Below are positions 34,194 to 42,632 of a DNA stretch of 64,000 bases, piece after piece. The translations under genes and the position numbers were made by a program. This DNA comes from Aridibaculum aurantiacum (GTDB lineage Bacteria > Bacteroidota > Bacteroidia > Chitinophagales > Chitinophagaceae): assembly GCF_017355875.1 (NCBI RefSeq), contig NZ_JAFEWC010000004.1, positions 300,059-364,058 of the forward strand, given 5' to 3'. Under the pieces are notes generated by a model. That model worked only from the letters and a program-made list of their open reading frames with translations, was not told the DNA's origin and ran no database searches. Positions within the stretch are counted from its first letter, which is position 1. Each line of letters opens with the position of its first letter.

Positions 34194-37043
34194 ATGAATT
34201 ATTTCACCAGGAGTAGCAGGAGCATATTGCTCATGTTGCTAGTGATGCTCGGTGCTGCAACTTACTCACAGGCGCAAGACCTTGTAGTTGCACAAGATGG
34301 AAGTGGAAACTACAGAACCGTGCAGGCAGCTATCGATGCAGCACCCACCAATCGAACTACGCCGTTTGTCATCTACATAAAAAACGGCAGGTACAAGGAA
34401 AAGATCAACATTCCTTCTAACAAACCTTTCCTGCAACTAAAAGGGGAGAACGTTGCCAAAGTGATCCTTACATTCGACGATTATTCTGGTAAAGCAATGC
34501 CAGGCGGAGGTACTTTTGGTACAGCCAATTCAGCTTCGGTTACTGTGAATGCAAATGATTTCACAGCTATAGATATCACCTTTGAAAACACAACAGGGGA
34601 ATCTCCACAAGCACTTGCTATTAATGTAAACGGAGACCGTGCAGCTTTTAAGAACTGCCGCTTCCTGGGTGGGCAAGATACTTTGCTTACTAACGGTGCA
34701 GGTAAAAGACAATACTACAGGAACTGCTATATAGATGGTACAGTAGACTTCATTTTTGGAAGTGCTATCGCCATTTTCGACTCATGTGTTGTATACGCCA
34801 AAACACGTGCTACTGCAGGTAATTCTTACATCACAGCTGCAAATACACCTAATACGCAGCAATACGGCTATGTGTTTCGCGACTGCGAATTCCCGGCTAA
34901 TAGAGGTGGTACAGTGTATTTCCTGGGAAGACCATGGCAAAATTCAGAAGGCTTCGCTCCGGTTAGCTGGCCAAAAACAGTTTTGATCAACAGCATACTT
35001 AGCAGCACCATCAGACCCGAGGGCTGGAGCGTGTGGAATGCTGGTACTAAAACAGACTCTATCACTTACGCTGAGTACAAGAGTAAATATTATAACGGCA
35101 CATTGGTAGATACCACGCAACGTGTTTCATGGTCGCACCAGCTAACAGATGCAGAAGCTGCTGCTTATACTTTTGGTAATGTATTCGGAACATGGGATCC
35201 ATGTACAGCAGCTCCTGGATTTTGCACTGCTACACCAGAGCCGATTGCTATATCTAATTTTAGGGGAGTGAAAGGCGCTTCCGTTTCCACTTTTAACTGG
35301 AACATTTCGTGGCCTATCAGCCAGCTGCAATACGAGTTGATGCGCTCTAGCGACAGGATCAATTTTACGCCGGTAGCACAGGTTACTGCACAAACGGATA
35401 CTGCAGTGAATTTTCAACTTACTGATCCTATTCCGCCATCAGGAAGTATTTACTACTATTTCATTAGGGCATCTAAGGCAGGCGTTGGTAGCCAAACCTC
35501 AGATACTATAAGCATTTCAAGCGCTCCAACCATTCATATTAGTGGCGCACCGGGAGCATTTTACCAGGTTTTAGGTCAGCCGTCACCTACCCAGTCTTAT
35601 ACTGTTTCTGGTACTGATCTTACTTCAGACATTGTTATTACTCCACCAGCTAATTACGAAGTGAGTGCCAACAATGGAACAAACTGGTACACAAATTCAT
35701 CTCCGCTAACAGTTACACGTACTGGTGCAACGGTTCCTTCTACTACCATTTTGGTTCGTTTGAATGCAACTACACAAGGTACTTATGCAGGTAATATTGT
35801 TCATACCAGCACGAATGCGGAAACAGTAACAGTAGCGGTAACAGGTACGGCAGTGAATGCACCTACCAAAAGCTCTACCACCTTGCAATATTGGCCGCTA
35901 ACGCAAAATGCACAAGATAGTGCTGCAGCTCGTGCTGCTGGTGTGCAGCCAAGCGCACCTACTTTAAACAGGCTATACCTGTCGAATGGTACTACGGTAG
36001 CAGCAATACCAGCTTATTCAGCGTTACGTGGACAGGCGTTTGGTGCTTCTGCCAATGGAGATGGTACATGGACAACAACATCAGGAGGACCGGGTGGTAC
36101 ACTAAACAGGAACTACTACGAACAGTTTACAGTTTCTCCGGCTACTGACTATACTATTCGATTAGATTCAATCATCCTCAATTCTGTATTCTACAATACA
36201 AGCTCTAATACCAACCTTGCTATTGTTTATTCACTTTCAGGTTTTACCAATAATGACTCTACAGCCATAACCGGTGGTACTGGTCCTACTGGTGGAGCGG
36301 TAACAGGATCTTTTGCTGCACCAATTCCTTTGGCTAACCAAACCTCCGGCAACACCAATACGTACCGCCTTGCCTTAAATGGAACAGAAGGCGTTACCAT
36401 ACCTGCCGGCGGCACCTTAAGCATACGCCTGTACTATAGCTGCGGTAGTGGAAGTCCGGGCCGTTATGCATTGCTAAAAGATGTACATGTAAAGGGAGAA
36501 ACCTTCAGTTCATTACCAGTTACGCTGGTGAATTTTACAGCTAAGCAGGAAGGCCAGAATGCCCAACTATCATGGAGTACAAAGAATGAGTACGACATGC
36601 ATCGCTATGTTGTAGAAAGGAGTACAAATGGTACAAACTACAAGACCCAGGGAACAGTTATTGCAAGCAACAACATCAGCAGCATCTACAATTTTACAGA
36701 TGTAATGCCTGCTACTGTTGCCAGCTTCTATTACCGTTTGAAAATGGTGAATAAGGATGGCAGCTTTGCTTACAGCCCTGTTGCTCGATTGATATTGAGG
36801 AAGAATGGCAGCCTGAGCGTTTATCCAAATCCTGTAGCAAATGCATTGACAATAGTTCATGCACCGGTTACAGAAGGACAGGTAGAAATTTATTCTTTAG
36901 ATGGAAAAAAAGTTCTGACAGCTATAGCTGAAAAGAACAGTTCTCAGACAACTCTGGATGTTTCTAGATTGGCGAAAGGAACTTACGTGTTGCGGATGTT
37001 TGCAGATGGACAAACAGTGCAACACGAGTTTTTGAAACTGTAA
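34194..37043 (+). CDS. pectin methylesterase, family CE8, with T9SS sorting domain
   Basis: It removes methyl esters from homogalacturonan so that pectate lyases can act. The ATG at 34194 starts a signal peptide ending YSQAQ. The CE8 beta-helix is complete: YRTVQAAIDAAP, GGQDTL near residue 160 (conserved Gln and Asp), IDGTVDFIFGSAIAIFDSC (catalytic Asp), and FLGRPW (Arg, Trp). After about residue 340 come an Fn3/Ig-like segment and beta-rich modules, then a T9SS type A sorting domain (VYPNPVANALTIVHAP ... VSRLAKGTYVLRMFADG). Total 949 residues. It lies 36 bases after the pectate lyase, so the two are cotranscribed. Confidence 0.95.
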   Translation: MNYFTRSSRSILLMLLVMLGAATYSQAQDLVVAQDGSGNYRTVQAAIDAAPTNRTTPFVIYIKNGRYKEKINIPSNKPFLQLKGENVAKVILTFDDYSGKAMPGGGTFGTANSASVTVNANDFTAIDITFENTTGESPQALAINVNGDRAAFKNCRFLGGQDTLLTNGAGKRQYYRNCYIDGTVDFIFGSAIAIFDSCVVYAKTRATAGNSYITAANTPNTQQYGYVFRDCEFPANRGGTVYFLGRPWQNSEGFAPVSWPKTVLINSILSSTIRPEGWSVWNAGTKTDSITYAEYKSKYYNGTLVDTTQRVSWSHQLTDAEAAAYTFGNVFGTWDPCTAAPGFCTATPEPIAISNFRGVKGASVSTFNWNISWPISQLQYELMRSSDRINFTPVAQVTAQTDTAVNFQLTDPIPPSGSIYYYFIRASKAGVGSQTSDTISISSAPTIHISGAPGAFYQVLGQPSPTQSYTVSGTDLTSDIVITPPANYEVSANNGTNWYTNSSPLTVTRTGATVPSTTILVRLNATTQGTYAGNIVHTSTNAETVTVAVTGTAVNAPTKSSTTLQYWPLTQNAQDSAAARAAGVQPSAPTLNRLYLSNGTTVAAIPAYSALRGQAFGASANGDGTWTTTSGGPGGTLNRNYYEQFTVSPATDYTIRLDSIILNSVFYNTSSNTNLAIVYSLSGFTNNDSTAITGGTGPTGGAVTGSFAAPIPLANQTSGNTNTYRLALNGTEGVTIPAGGTLSIRLYYSCGSGSPGRYALLKDVHVKGETFSSLPVTLVNFTAKQEGQNAQLSWSTKNEYDMHRYVVERSTNGTNYKTQGTVIASNNISSIYNFTDVMPATVASFYYRLKMVNKDGSFAYSPVARLILRKNGSLSVYPNPVANALTIVHAPVTEGQVEIYSLDGKKVLTAIAEKNSSQTTLDVSRLAKGTYVLRMFADGQTVQHEFLKL

Positions 37044-37049
37044 AAAGAT

Positions 37050-37096
37050 TATCCCTGATCGTTTCCGAAGGTTTTCTTCGGAAACGATCAGGGATA
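37050..37096 (+). repeat. perfect 21-bp inverted repeat with 5-base loop after the pectin methylesterase
   Basis: Each arm is 21 bases without a mismatch (37050-37070 and 37076-37096) around GTTTT. There is no T-run on the plus strand after it, and a weak one (five T) on the minus strand. The inner arm TTCGGAAACG is identical to the left part of operator-like element C. It may be a transcription stop, an mRNA-end element, or a regulatory dyad. Confidence 0.65.
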
Positions 37097-37182
37097 GTAA
37101 CTGATGAACCAGTTATTATCCTGATTAAAAAAATAAATCACAACGATTTTTAATAACAATTATCAAACTCAAATTTAGCTGT

Positions 37183-39180
37183 ATGAAAAAGATTTTTACG
37201 CTTACCATCTTATTCTTCTTCGCTATTACGGGTAGTACCGTATTGGCACAACAGGCCACAGTGTATGCCACTGTTAATTCAGGCTCATGGGGCTCTTCTG
37301 CCATTTGGGAGACCTTCTCTAGTTATACGGCAGCAATGGCTGCTACTCCCGGATCAGGCTCACCTGCTAGTTCTGTTCCTTCTGGAACACACAACGTGCT
37401 TATCCGTAACGGTCATACAGTGACCATGGGAGCATCTAACAGGGGTTGTAAAAGCATCATTATTGCCAATGGTGGTAAACTTTGGGCAAATGAAACCACC
37501 GCTAGACGTTTACAATTAGGTGCCGGTGGAACAGGATTCACTTACCCACTAGTAGATACTGTACAAGTTGATGGTGCTTTGGGTGGTGCCAGTGATGGTT
37601 TGTTTATTGAGTCAGGTACTAATGCACAGCATATCAAGATCTTTGGATCAGGTACCATCGATATTCAAAGAATAAGGACCATTGGTGGATCAGGCGCAAC
37701 AGATGCTACCACCCCAGGTGTTTTAATGGTAGATATAGATGCAAACATCAACCTGTGGCAAGCCAGCAACTATGCTTTGTCTTTGGTATACAATCCTGCC
37801 ACAACAGACAATTATACACTTACGATCTTCCCAAATAGAACAGTGACCGTTAAAGAGCCTACAGCTTATGCTCACAACAGCCAGAACTCAACCAACTACG
37901 GTAGGTATACCTACAATATAAAAGGTACTCTTGATCTGACTGCCTCAACTGCAAATAACAACTACATCGTTCCTGCACCAGCTACATCTCGCTTAACTGT
38001 GAACGTAGATGGTGGCAACTGGAAGCTTGGTACCAATTTCAGAGCTGATACTTCTCAAACATCTCCTGTAAGTGCTGGTATTTTGCAATTGAGCCTTACA
38101 AACAATGGCCGTGTAGATGCTACTATGACCACTAATTTTAATGTAGGTAAGACTTTCGATGGAAGTGGAAATGTTCGTGACCTTGTTTTTGGTACAGATG
38201 GTACCAGCTTCATCAGGCGCACAGCGGGTACTTCAGAGGTTAATTTCCCTGTAGGTGTTACCGGACCTAACACTCCAAACGATGTGAACATCGTTAACAC
38301 AGGAACTCCTGACCAATTTGAAGTATCTGTAAAGAGTACATTTGACGTGCCAGTTCCTGATCCGTCCAGGACTTTAAACAGGCAGTGGACAATTAATGAA
38401 ACAGTACCTGGTGGAAGCGTAGCTACCGTAAGACTTGCATGGGTTGCTGCTGACCAACCAGCATCCTTCAACCCAAATGGCCAGGTGTACATTCTTCGTT
38501 ACAACGGAACTAACTGGAACGAAAGCTATCCTGCAACTGTTACAGGTACAGGTACAGCAAACGACCCATACGTAGCAACAGCTACTGGTATCACGTTATT
38601 TTCACCATTTACAGTATCTAATTCAAGTGTATTACCGCTAAATCTGGTTTCCTTCAATGCTAAGAATGATGGTACAGGTAACAAGTTAACCTGGACTACA
38701 ACTAATGAGCAGAACGTAAGTCATTTTGAAGTTGAGACCAGCGTAGATGGAAGAGACTTTAGAAAAATAGGTTCGGTAACAGCAAGAAACACAGGAGCCA
38801 ATAGTTCATATGACTTTGCACATGCAGTTCGTGTAGCAGGTACTGTTTACTACAGGCTTAAAATGGTGGATAAAGACGGCACCTTTACTTATAGCTCTGT
38901 TGTAAAAATTACTACATCTACTAAAGGAGATTTCACTATCTCTCCAAATCCTGTAAAAGGTGGAGTAGCCAATCTTCAACTAGCTAACCTGGAAAAAGGT
39001 ACTTATACAATCAGCCTATTCAACAGCATTGGCCAGGTTGTTCTTAACAGAACAATTGATTTCAATGGTGGAGTTACTTCATTCCCGCTGCAACTGCCAG
39101 GTGGTACCAAATCTGGTATTTATAACCTGCAACTGCGCAATGGTGCTGAGGTTATTACTAAAAAAGTAATTGTAGAATAA
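37183..39180 (+). CDS. unknown T9SS-secreted protein in the pectin block
   Basis: I do not recognise a catalytic family. The 665-residue protein has a signal peptide (MKKIFTLTILFFFAITGSTVLAQ), then a region near residues 50-110 (PSGTHNVLIRNGHTVTMGAS, SIIIANGGKLWANE) that resembles a G8-like or beta-helix starter. A long repetitive beta-rich part follows. From about residue 480 it has a module (LPLNLVSFNAKNDGTGNKLTW ... VYYRLKMVDKDGTFTYS) shared with the two enzymes upstream and the next gene, and a T9SS type A sorting domain ending ITKKVIVE. Its place between pectin enzymes suggests a pectin-binding or pectin-cleaving role, unproven. Confidence 0.75.
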   Translation: MKKIFTLTILFFFAITGSTVLAQQATVYATVNSGSWGSSAIWETFSSYTAAMAATPGSGSPASSVPSGTHNVLIRNGHTVTMGASNRGCKSIIIANGGKLWANETTARRLQLGAGGTGFTYPLVDTVQVDGALGGASDGLFIESGTNAQHIKIFGSGTIDIQRIRTIGGSGATDATTPGVLMVDIDANINLWQASNYALSLVYNPATTDNYTLTIFPNRTVTVKEPTAYAHNSQNSTNYGRYTYNIKGTLDLTASTANNNYIVPAPATSRLTVNVDGGNWKLGTNFRADTSQTSPVSAGILQLSLTNNGRVDATMTTNFNVGKTFDGSGNVRDLVFGTDGTSFIRRTAGTSEVNFPVGVTGPNTPNDVNIVNTGTPDQFEVSVKSTFDVPVPDPSRTLNRQWTINETVPGGSVATVRLAWVAADQPASFNPNGQVYILRYNGTNWNESYPATVTGTGTANDPYVATATGITLFSPFTVSNSSVLPLNLVSFNAKNDGTGNKLTWTTTNEQNVSHFEVETSVDGRDFRKIGSVTARNTGANSSYDFAHAVRVAGTVYYRLKMVDKDGTFTYSSVVKITTSTKGDFTISPNPVKGGVANLQLANLEKGTYTISLFNSIGQVVLNRTIDFNGGVTSFPLQLPGGTKSGIYNLQLRNGAEVITKKVIVE

Positions 39181-39203
39181 TTTTTCAGACCTGATGTCAT
39201 TTC

Positions 39204-39233
39204 AAGGAGGAACGGAAGTTCCTCCTTTTTTTT
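39204..39233 (+). terminator. intrinsic terminator after the 665-aa T9SS cargo gene
   Basis: AAGGAGGAAC and GTTCCTCCTT (10-bp stem, four-base loop GGAA) followed by a T-run. A near copy follows the next gene at 40620. Confidence 0.9.
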
Positions 39234-39415
39234 GCACTTAACCCTTCAGCTATATAGTACAATTCATTGGGGCATACTTCAATTCAGCCTCTTACGCTCC
39301 AACGTGTATGTCTTTTTCCTACTAGAAATAAGGGAAGTGTTTTCTCACTGTACAAAGGAAATACGCCCAAACTTTTATTCACTTGAGAGTACATGATCCT
39401 GTCCAAAAGCATCTT

Positions 39416-39432
39416 CGGAAACGTTTGCGTAG
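39416..39432 (+). promoter_or_regulatory. operator-like element C upstream of the 363-aa T9SS cargo gene
   Basis: CGGAAACGTTTGCGTAG, 73 bases before the ATG at 39505, matching elements A and B. It implies the gene has its own promoter, in agreement with the terminator just upstream. Confidence 0.55.
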
Positions 39433-39504
39433 ATAATCTTCCCTTAACATTCAATGCTTTATAGCAAAAGTTTAAATTAGAGATCAAATCTAAATTGTTT
39501 GTTT

Positions 39505-40596
39505 ATGAAAAGAATGTTACTAAAATCATTGTTTGCTTTATCATGCGCGCTTGCTGTTAAGGCTGCTGAAGCCCAGAATGATGTTTACTGGCGTGAAGGG
39601 TTTGATGGATCTGATATTTCCACAACAAATCCAGGAAACCAAGGAGGTGCACAACCTTTTTATGCCGAAGGTTCAAGTTCTGGAACCTGGTATTTGTATG
39701 GCGCTTACCGTACCACTGGACAAGCATGTCCTTCTCCATATGGCCCTGGCCATATTCGCTTTAGGGGAGGTTCAATTGCAGGAGGAGCTCTACAGCAACT
39801 TATAACTCCTATCGTAAATCATGGAGTTAATGAGGTTCATTTTACCAGCACAAGATCATCAAGGACATTCAATTTTTACTGGACAGCAGATACCGCTGCC
39901 ACTACCGCAAATTGGAACGCGGCGGGTACATCTAGCCCATCAACTCTTTGTGTTGACAATACGATTACGATCAACCAGCCAACCGCAAGAAGGATCAAAA
40001 TAGAATCAAATGGAGATTCTGACATTGACAGTATTTGGTTAACCAGCGTATCTCCTCTTCCTGTTACTTTTGGCGGAGTTTCTGCTGCAGAAGTATCTGG
40101 TAGGGTACGTGTAACATGGAAAATTTTCACAGAAGATAACACTGCTCGATATGAAATTGAACGCTCTTCTGACGGCAGAAATTTCGCTTCAGTTGGAACT
40201 GTTGGCGCAACTCAAGCTGGAAATTATTCTTGGTTAGATGCCAGCCCAATAAAAGGAACAAGCTTCTATCGCATCAAGGCAATTGATAGAGATGGCGCTT
40301 CTATGTATAGCGGAATACTTCGTATTCTAACAGGTAGTAAAGGAGATGTTTCAATCTCTCCAAACCCTGTTAAAGGCGGTGCTGTCAATCTACAGGTATC
40401 AAATCTTGACAGAGGTACTTACACAGTTTCTGTTTTCAATGGAATTGGCCAGGTAGTTCTTACAAGGACAATAGAATTTAACGGTGGTGTTTCTTCATTC
40501 CCGCTGCAACTGCCAGGAGGTACCAAAGCTGGTATCTACAACCTGCAACTGCGTAATGGAGCTGAGGTGATCACTAAGAAAGTAATTGTAGAATAA
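39505..40596 (+). CDS. unknown T9SS-secreted protein, 363 aa
   Basis: A secreted protein of unknown function. The ATG at 39505 starts a signal peptide (MKRMLLKSLFALSCALAVKAAEAQ). Residues 25-190 form a beta-rich domain (YWREGFDGSDISTTNPGNQG, then QQLITPIVNHGVNEVHFTS) of the kind often found as a carbohydrate-associated module, but without a catalytic motif that I can name. Then come the shared Fn3-like module (LPVTFGGVSAAEVSGRVRVTW ... FYRIKAIDRDGASMYS) and a T9SS type A sorting domain nearly identical to that of the 665-aa protein. It has its own operator-like element and terminator, so it is a separate unit of the same regulon. Confidence 0.75.
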   Translation: MKRMLLKSLFALSCALAVKAAEAQNDVYWREGFDGSDISTTNPGNQGGAQPFYAEGSSSGTWYLYGAYRTTGQACPSPYGPGHIRFRGGSIAGGALQQLITPIVNHGVNEVHFTSTRSSRTFNFYWTADTAATTANWNAAGTSSPSTLCVDNTITINQPTARRIKIESNGDSDIDSIWLTSVSPLPVTFGGVSAAEVSGRVRVTWKIFTEDNTARYEIERSSDGRNFASVGTVGATQAGNYSWLDASPIKGTSFYRIKAIDRDGASMYSGILRILTGSKGDVSISPNPVKGGAVNLQVSNLDRGTYTVSVFNGIGQVVLTRTIEFNGGVSSFPLQLPGGTKAGIYNLQLRNGAEVITKKVIVE

Positions 40597-40619
40597 TCTA
40601 CATCTTATAAAGCTCTCTC

Positions 40620-40647
40620 AAGGGAGGAACTTCTGTTCCTCCCTTTT
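40620..40647 (+). terminator. intrinsic terminator after the 363-aa T9SS cargo gene
   Basis: AAGGGAGGAAC and GTTCCTCCCTT around TTCT, followed by T residues. Very similar to the terminator at 39204, consistent with duplication of a gene end. Confidence 0.88.
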
Positions 40648-40737
40648 ATTTTGATGTTAAAACGAATTACCAGCAGCAGGTGATTTCAATATCAGTTATA
40701 GATTGTGCTGCTGTTCCAAAGCTCATAAAACGCTAAC

Positions 40738-41493
40738 ATGAAAAAACCTAAGACATTTCTACTATCTGCTTCTATTTTAGCCATAATGGCTTTTACTGCC
40801 CCTGTTAAAAAAACAACGGTATGGCTGGTAGGTGATTCTACCATTGCCATCAAGGAAACAAGAAGGTACCCTGAAACAGGATGGGGTATGCCTTTCGTCC
40901 ACTTTTTTGACTCAACAGTGCAAATAGAAAACAGGGCAAAGAATGGCCGCAGTACCCGCACCTTTATTTCCGAAAAACTTTGGCAGCCAGTTTCTGAAGG
41001 AATGAAAGAAGGAGATTACCTGTTCATACAATTTGGCCACAACGACGAGTCGAAAGAAAAAACAGACCGTTATACCACACCGGAAGATTATAAAGCAAAT
41101 ATTACAAGGTTTGTAAATGAGGCGCGCCAGAAGAAGGCACAGCCAGTGCTCATAACTCCTGTTAGCCGCCGCAAGTTCAAAGATGGTAAGCAGGTACCAA
41201 CGCATGAAGTTTATTCGCAGCTGGTAAAGGAATTGGCTGCTGAGCTGAAAGTTCCTTTGATAGACCTGGATGCAAAAAGCCAGGCGCTGTACCAGAAGTT
41301 AGGAGAAGAGCCTTCTAAACTTTTGTTCTTACAACTAGCTGCCAATGAGCATCCGAATTATCCTGAAGGAAAGAATGACAATACCCACTTTAGCGAGCTA
41401 GGTGCACGCTTAGTAGCACAACTTGTATTGCAGGAAATAAAAGCGCTTAACCTTGATCTTGCTAATAAAGTAGTGAAACCAGTAAAGAAGTAA
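40738..41493 (+). CDS. rhamnogalacturonan acetylesterase (CE12, SGNH hydrolase)
   Basis: It removes acetyl groups from rhamnogalacturonan, the branched part of pectin. Residues 1-22 form a signal peptide. The SGNH blocks are visible: WLVGDSTIAIKETRRYPETG (nucleophile Ser in GDS), KNGRSTRTF (block II Gly), FIQFGHNDESKE (block III Asn) and NDNTHFSELGA (catalytic Asp and His). At 251 residues it is a standard length, with no T9SS domain, so it probably works in the periplasm on imported fragments. It closes the second pectin block and is followed by a terminator at 41514. Confidence 0.92.
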   Translation: MKKPKTFLLSASILAIMAFTAPVKKTTVWLVGDSTIAIKETRRYPETGWGMPFVHFFDSTVQIENRAKNGRSTRTFISEKLWQPVSEGMKEGDYLFIQFGHNDESKEKTDRYTTPEDYKANITRFVNEARQKKAQPVLITPVSRRKFKDGKQVPTHEVYSQLVKELAAELKVPLIDLDAKSQALYQKLGEEPSKLLFLQLAANEHPNYPEGKNDNTHFSELGARLVAQLVLQEIKALNLDLANKVVKPVKK

Positions 41494-41513
41494 TTTAAGT
41501 TATAGCTGATTAG

Positions 41514-41539
41514 AAGCTCATCCTGACGGATGGGCTTTT
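41514..41539 (+). terminator. intrinsic terminator after the rhamnogalacturonan acetylesterase gene
   Basis: AAGCTCATCC pairs with GGATGGGCTT (one G-T pair) around a four-base loop, followed by T. The tatC gene comes in from the other strand. Confidence 0.75.
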
Positions 41540-41570
41540 CTGTTTAATCAAATGCAGTTTCCATAAAGAG

Positions 41571-41640
41571 CCAATTCAGGATTAACAATTGACTACTGAC
41601 AAATGACACTTCACAATTGCCTATTGACAATTCACTATTT
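41571..41640. repeat. degenerate short-period repeats before tatC
   Basis: Repeated units of the kind TTGACTACTGACAA, TGACACTTCACAATTG, TTGACAATTCAC with a period of about 8-11 bases. Related-looking tracts occur at 14091, 47385, 56965, 57648 and 61644. No coding or hairpin signal. Confidence 0.5.
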
Positions 41641-41649
41641 TCTCAGAAA

Positions 41650-42513
41650 CTAACTCCATTCCTTTTCTTTCTCTTCTTCCTGTTTCATGGCGCGGCGCGA
41701 AACGACAATGCTGAACTGGTAAAGGAAAAATAGCGGGATGAAAACTAACATCTGGCTCGTCCAGTCAGGACTAGGTGTAATAACAGCTGCCAATACAAGT
41801 ATCACTACAATTGCATATTTGCGGTAAGCCTTCAGGAACATTGGAGTTATCAACCCCATTTTGGTAAGCGCATATGCCAGTACAGGCAATTCAAAAGCTA
41901 TCCCACAACCTAGTACCAGGTTTACCAGGTTCTCAAGGTAATCATCCAGGGTTGGCCGCGTTTCCATTATTTGGCTGGAACCAAGCGTATAGTTAGATAA
42001 GAAATTGAAGGTAAACGGTCCAAGAAGGAAATATCCAAAACCAGCCCCGAGAAAGAAAAAGAACGATACATAGAAGATACTACCCCTGGTATTTTTTACT
42101 TCTCCCGGTGTAAGTGCAGGTTTTATAAAACGCCAGAATTCCCAGAAAACATAAGGAAAGGCAGCAATAAAACCACCTACAAAAGCAATGGTTATACTAC
42201 TCATAAACTGGCTGCTAAATCCAATTGCCTGCATCTTTACATTGATGGCAGGCATACACAAAGCATCGCCTATATGAAGCCAATGGCTTAGCCGGCACAG
42301 CTGAACATAAGTAACAAAATCTGGTTGTAAAGGCCCGGTAATAATGCGATCAAAAACCCAATCGATGTGAAGAAAAATAGCAATAGCGAAAATCAATATG
42401 GCCACCAGCGAACGCACAATATGCCACCGTAAAACTTCCAGGTGATCTATAAAGGTCATCTCTGCCTGCTCATCTGTCGTTTTGAATGGTAACCGCTTTA
42501 GTATACTCGCCAT
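41650..42513 (-). CDS. tatC: twin-arginine translocase subunit TatC
   Basis: TatC recognises twin-arginine signals and forms the core of the Tat export system in the inner membrane. The 287-residue protein has six membrane helices and the conserved N-terminal MTFIDHLEVLRWHIVRSL. It also has the characteristic FPYVFWEFWRFIKPALTPGE and the ending region MFLKAYRKYAIVVILVLAAVITPSPDWTSQ. ActB in this window is a likely client (RR motif). tatA/tatB are not next to it. The gene is convergent with the pectin block and stands with the AsmA-like gene on the minus strand. Confidence 0.96.
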   Translation of the reverse strand: MASILKRLPFKTTDEQAEMTFIDHLEVLRWHIVRSLVAILIFAIAIFLHIDWVFDRIITGPLQPDFVTYVQLCRLSHWLHIGDALCMPAINVKMQAIGFSSQFMSSITIAFVGGFIAAFPYVFWEFWRFIKPALTPGEVKNTRGSIFYVSFFFFLGAGFGYFLLGPFTFNFLSNYTLGSSQIMETRPTLDDYLENLVNLVLGCGIAFELPVLAYALTKMGLITPMFLKAYRKYAIVVILVLAAVITPSPDWTSQMLVFIPLFFLYQFSIVVSRRAMKQEEEKEKEWS

Positions 42514-42632
42514 GAAGTTCTGCTCTGTGTTAAGTCTTTTTTAGGAAGTGCGGCAAAGTTAATTGTAATAGCAACACTTGTATAGAGATATATACTGGAT
42601 ATACAACCAAATGGTTTTCTGTGGCCCAATTA

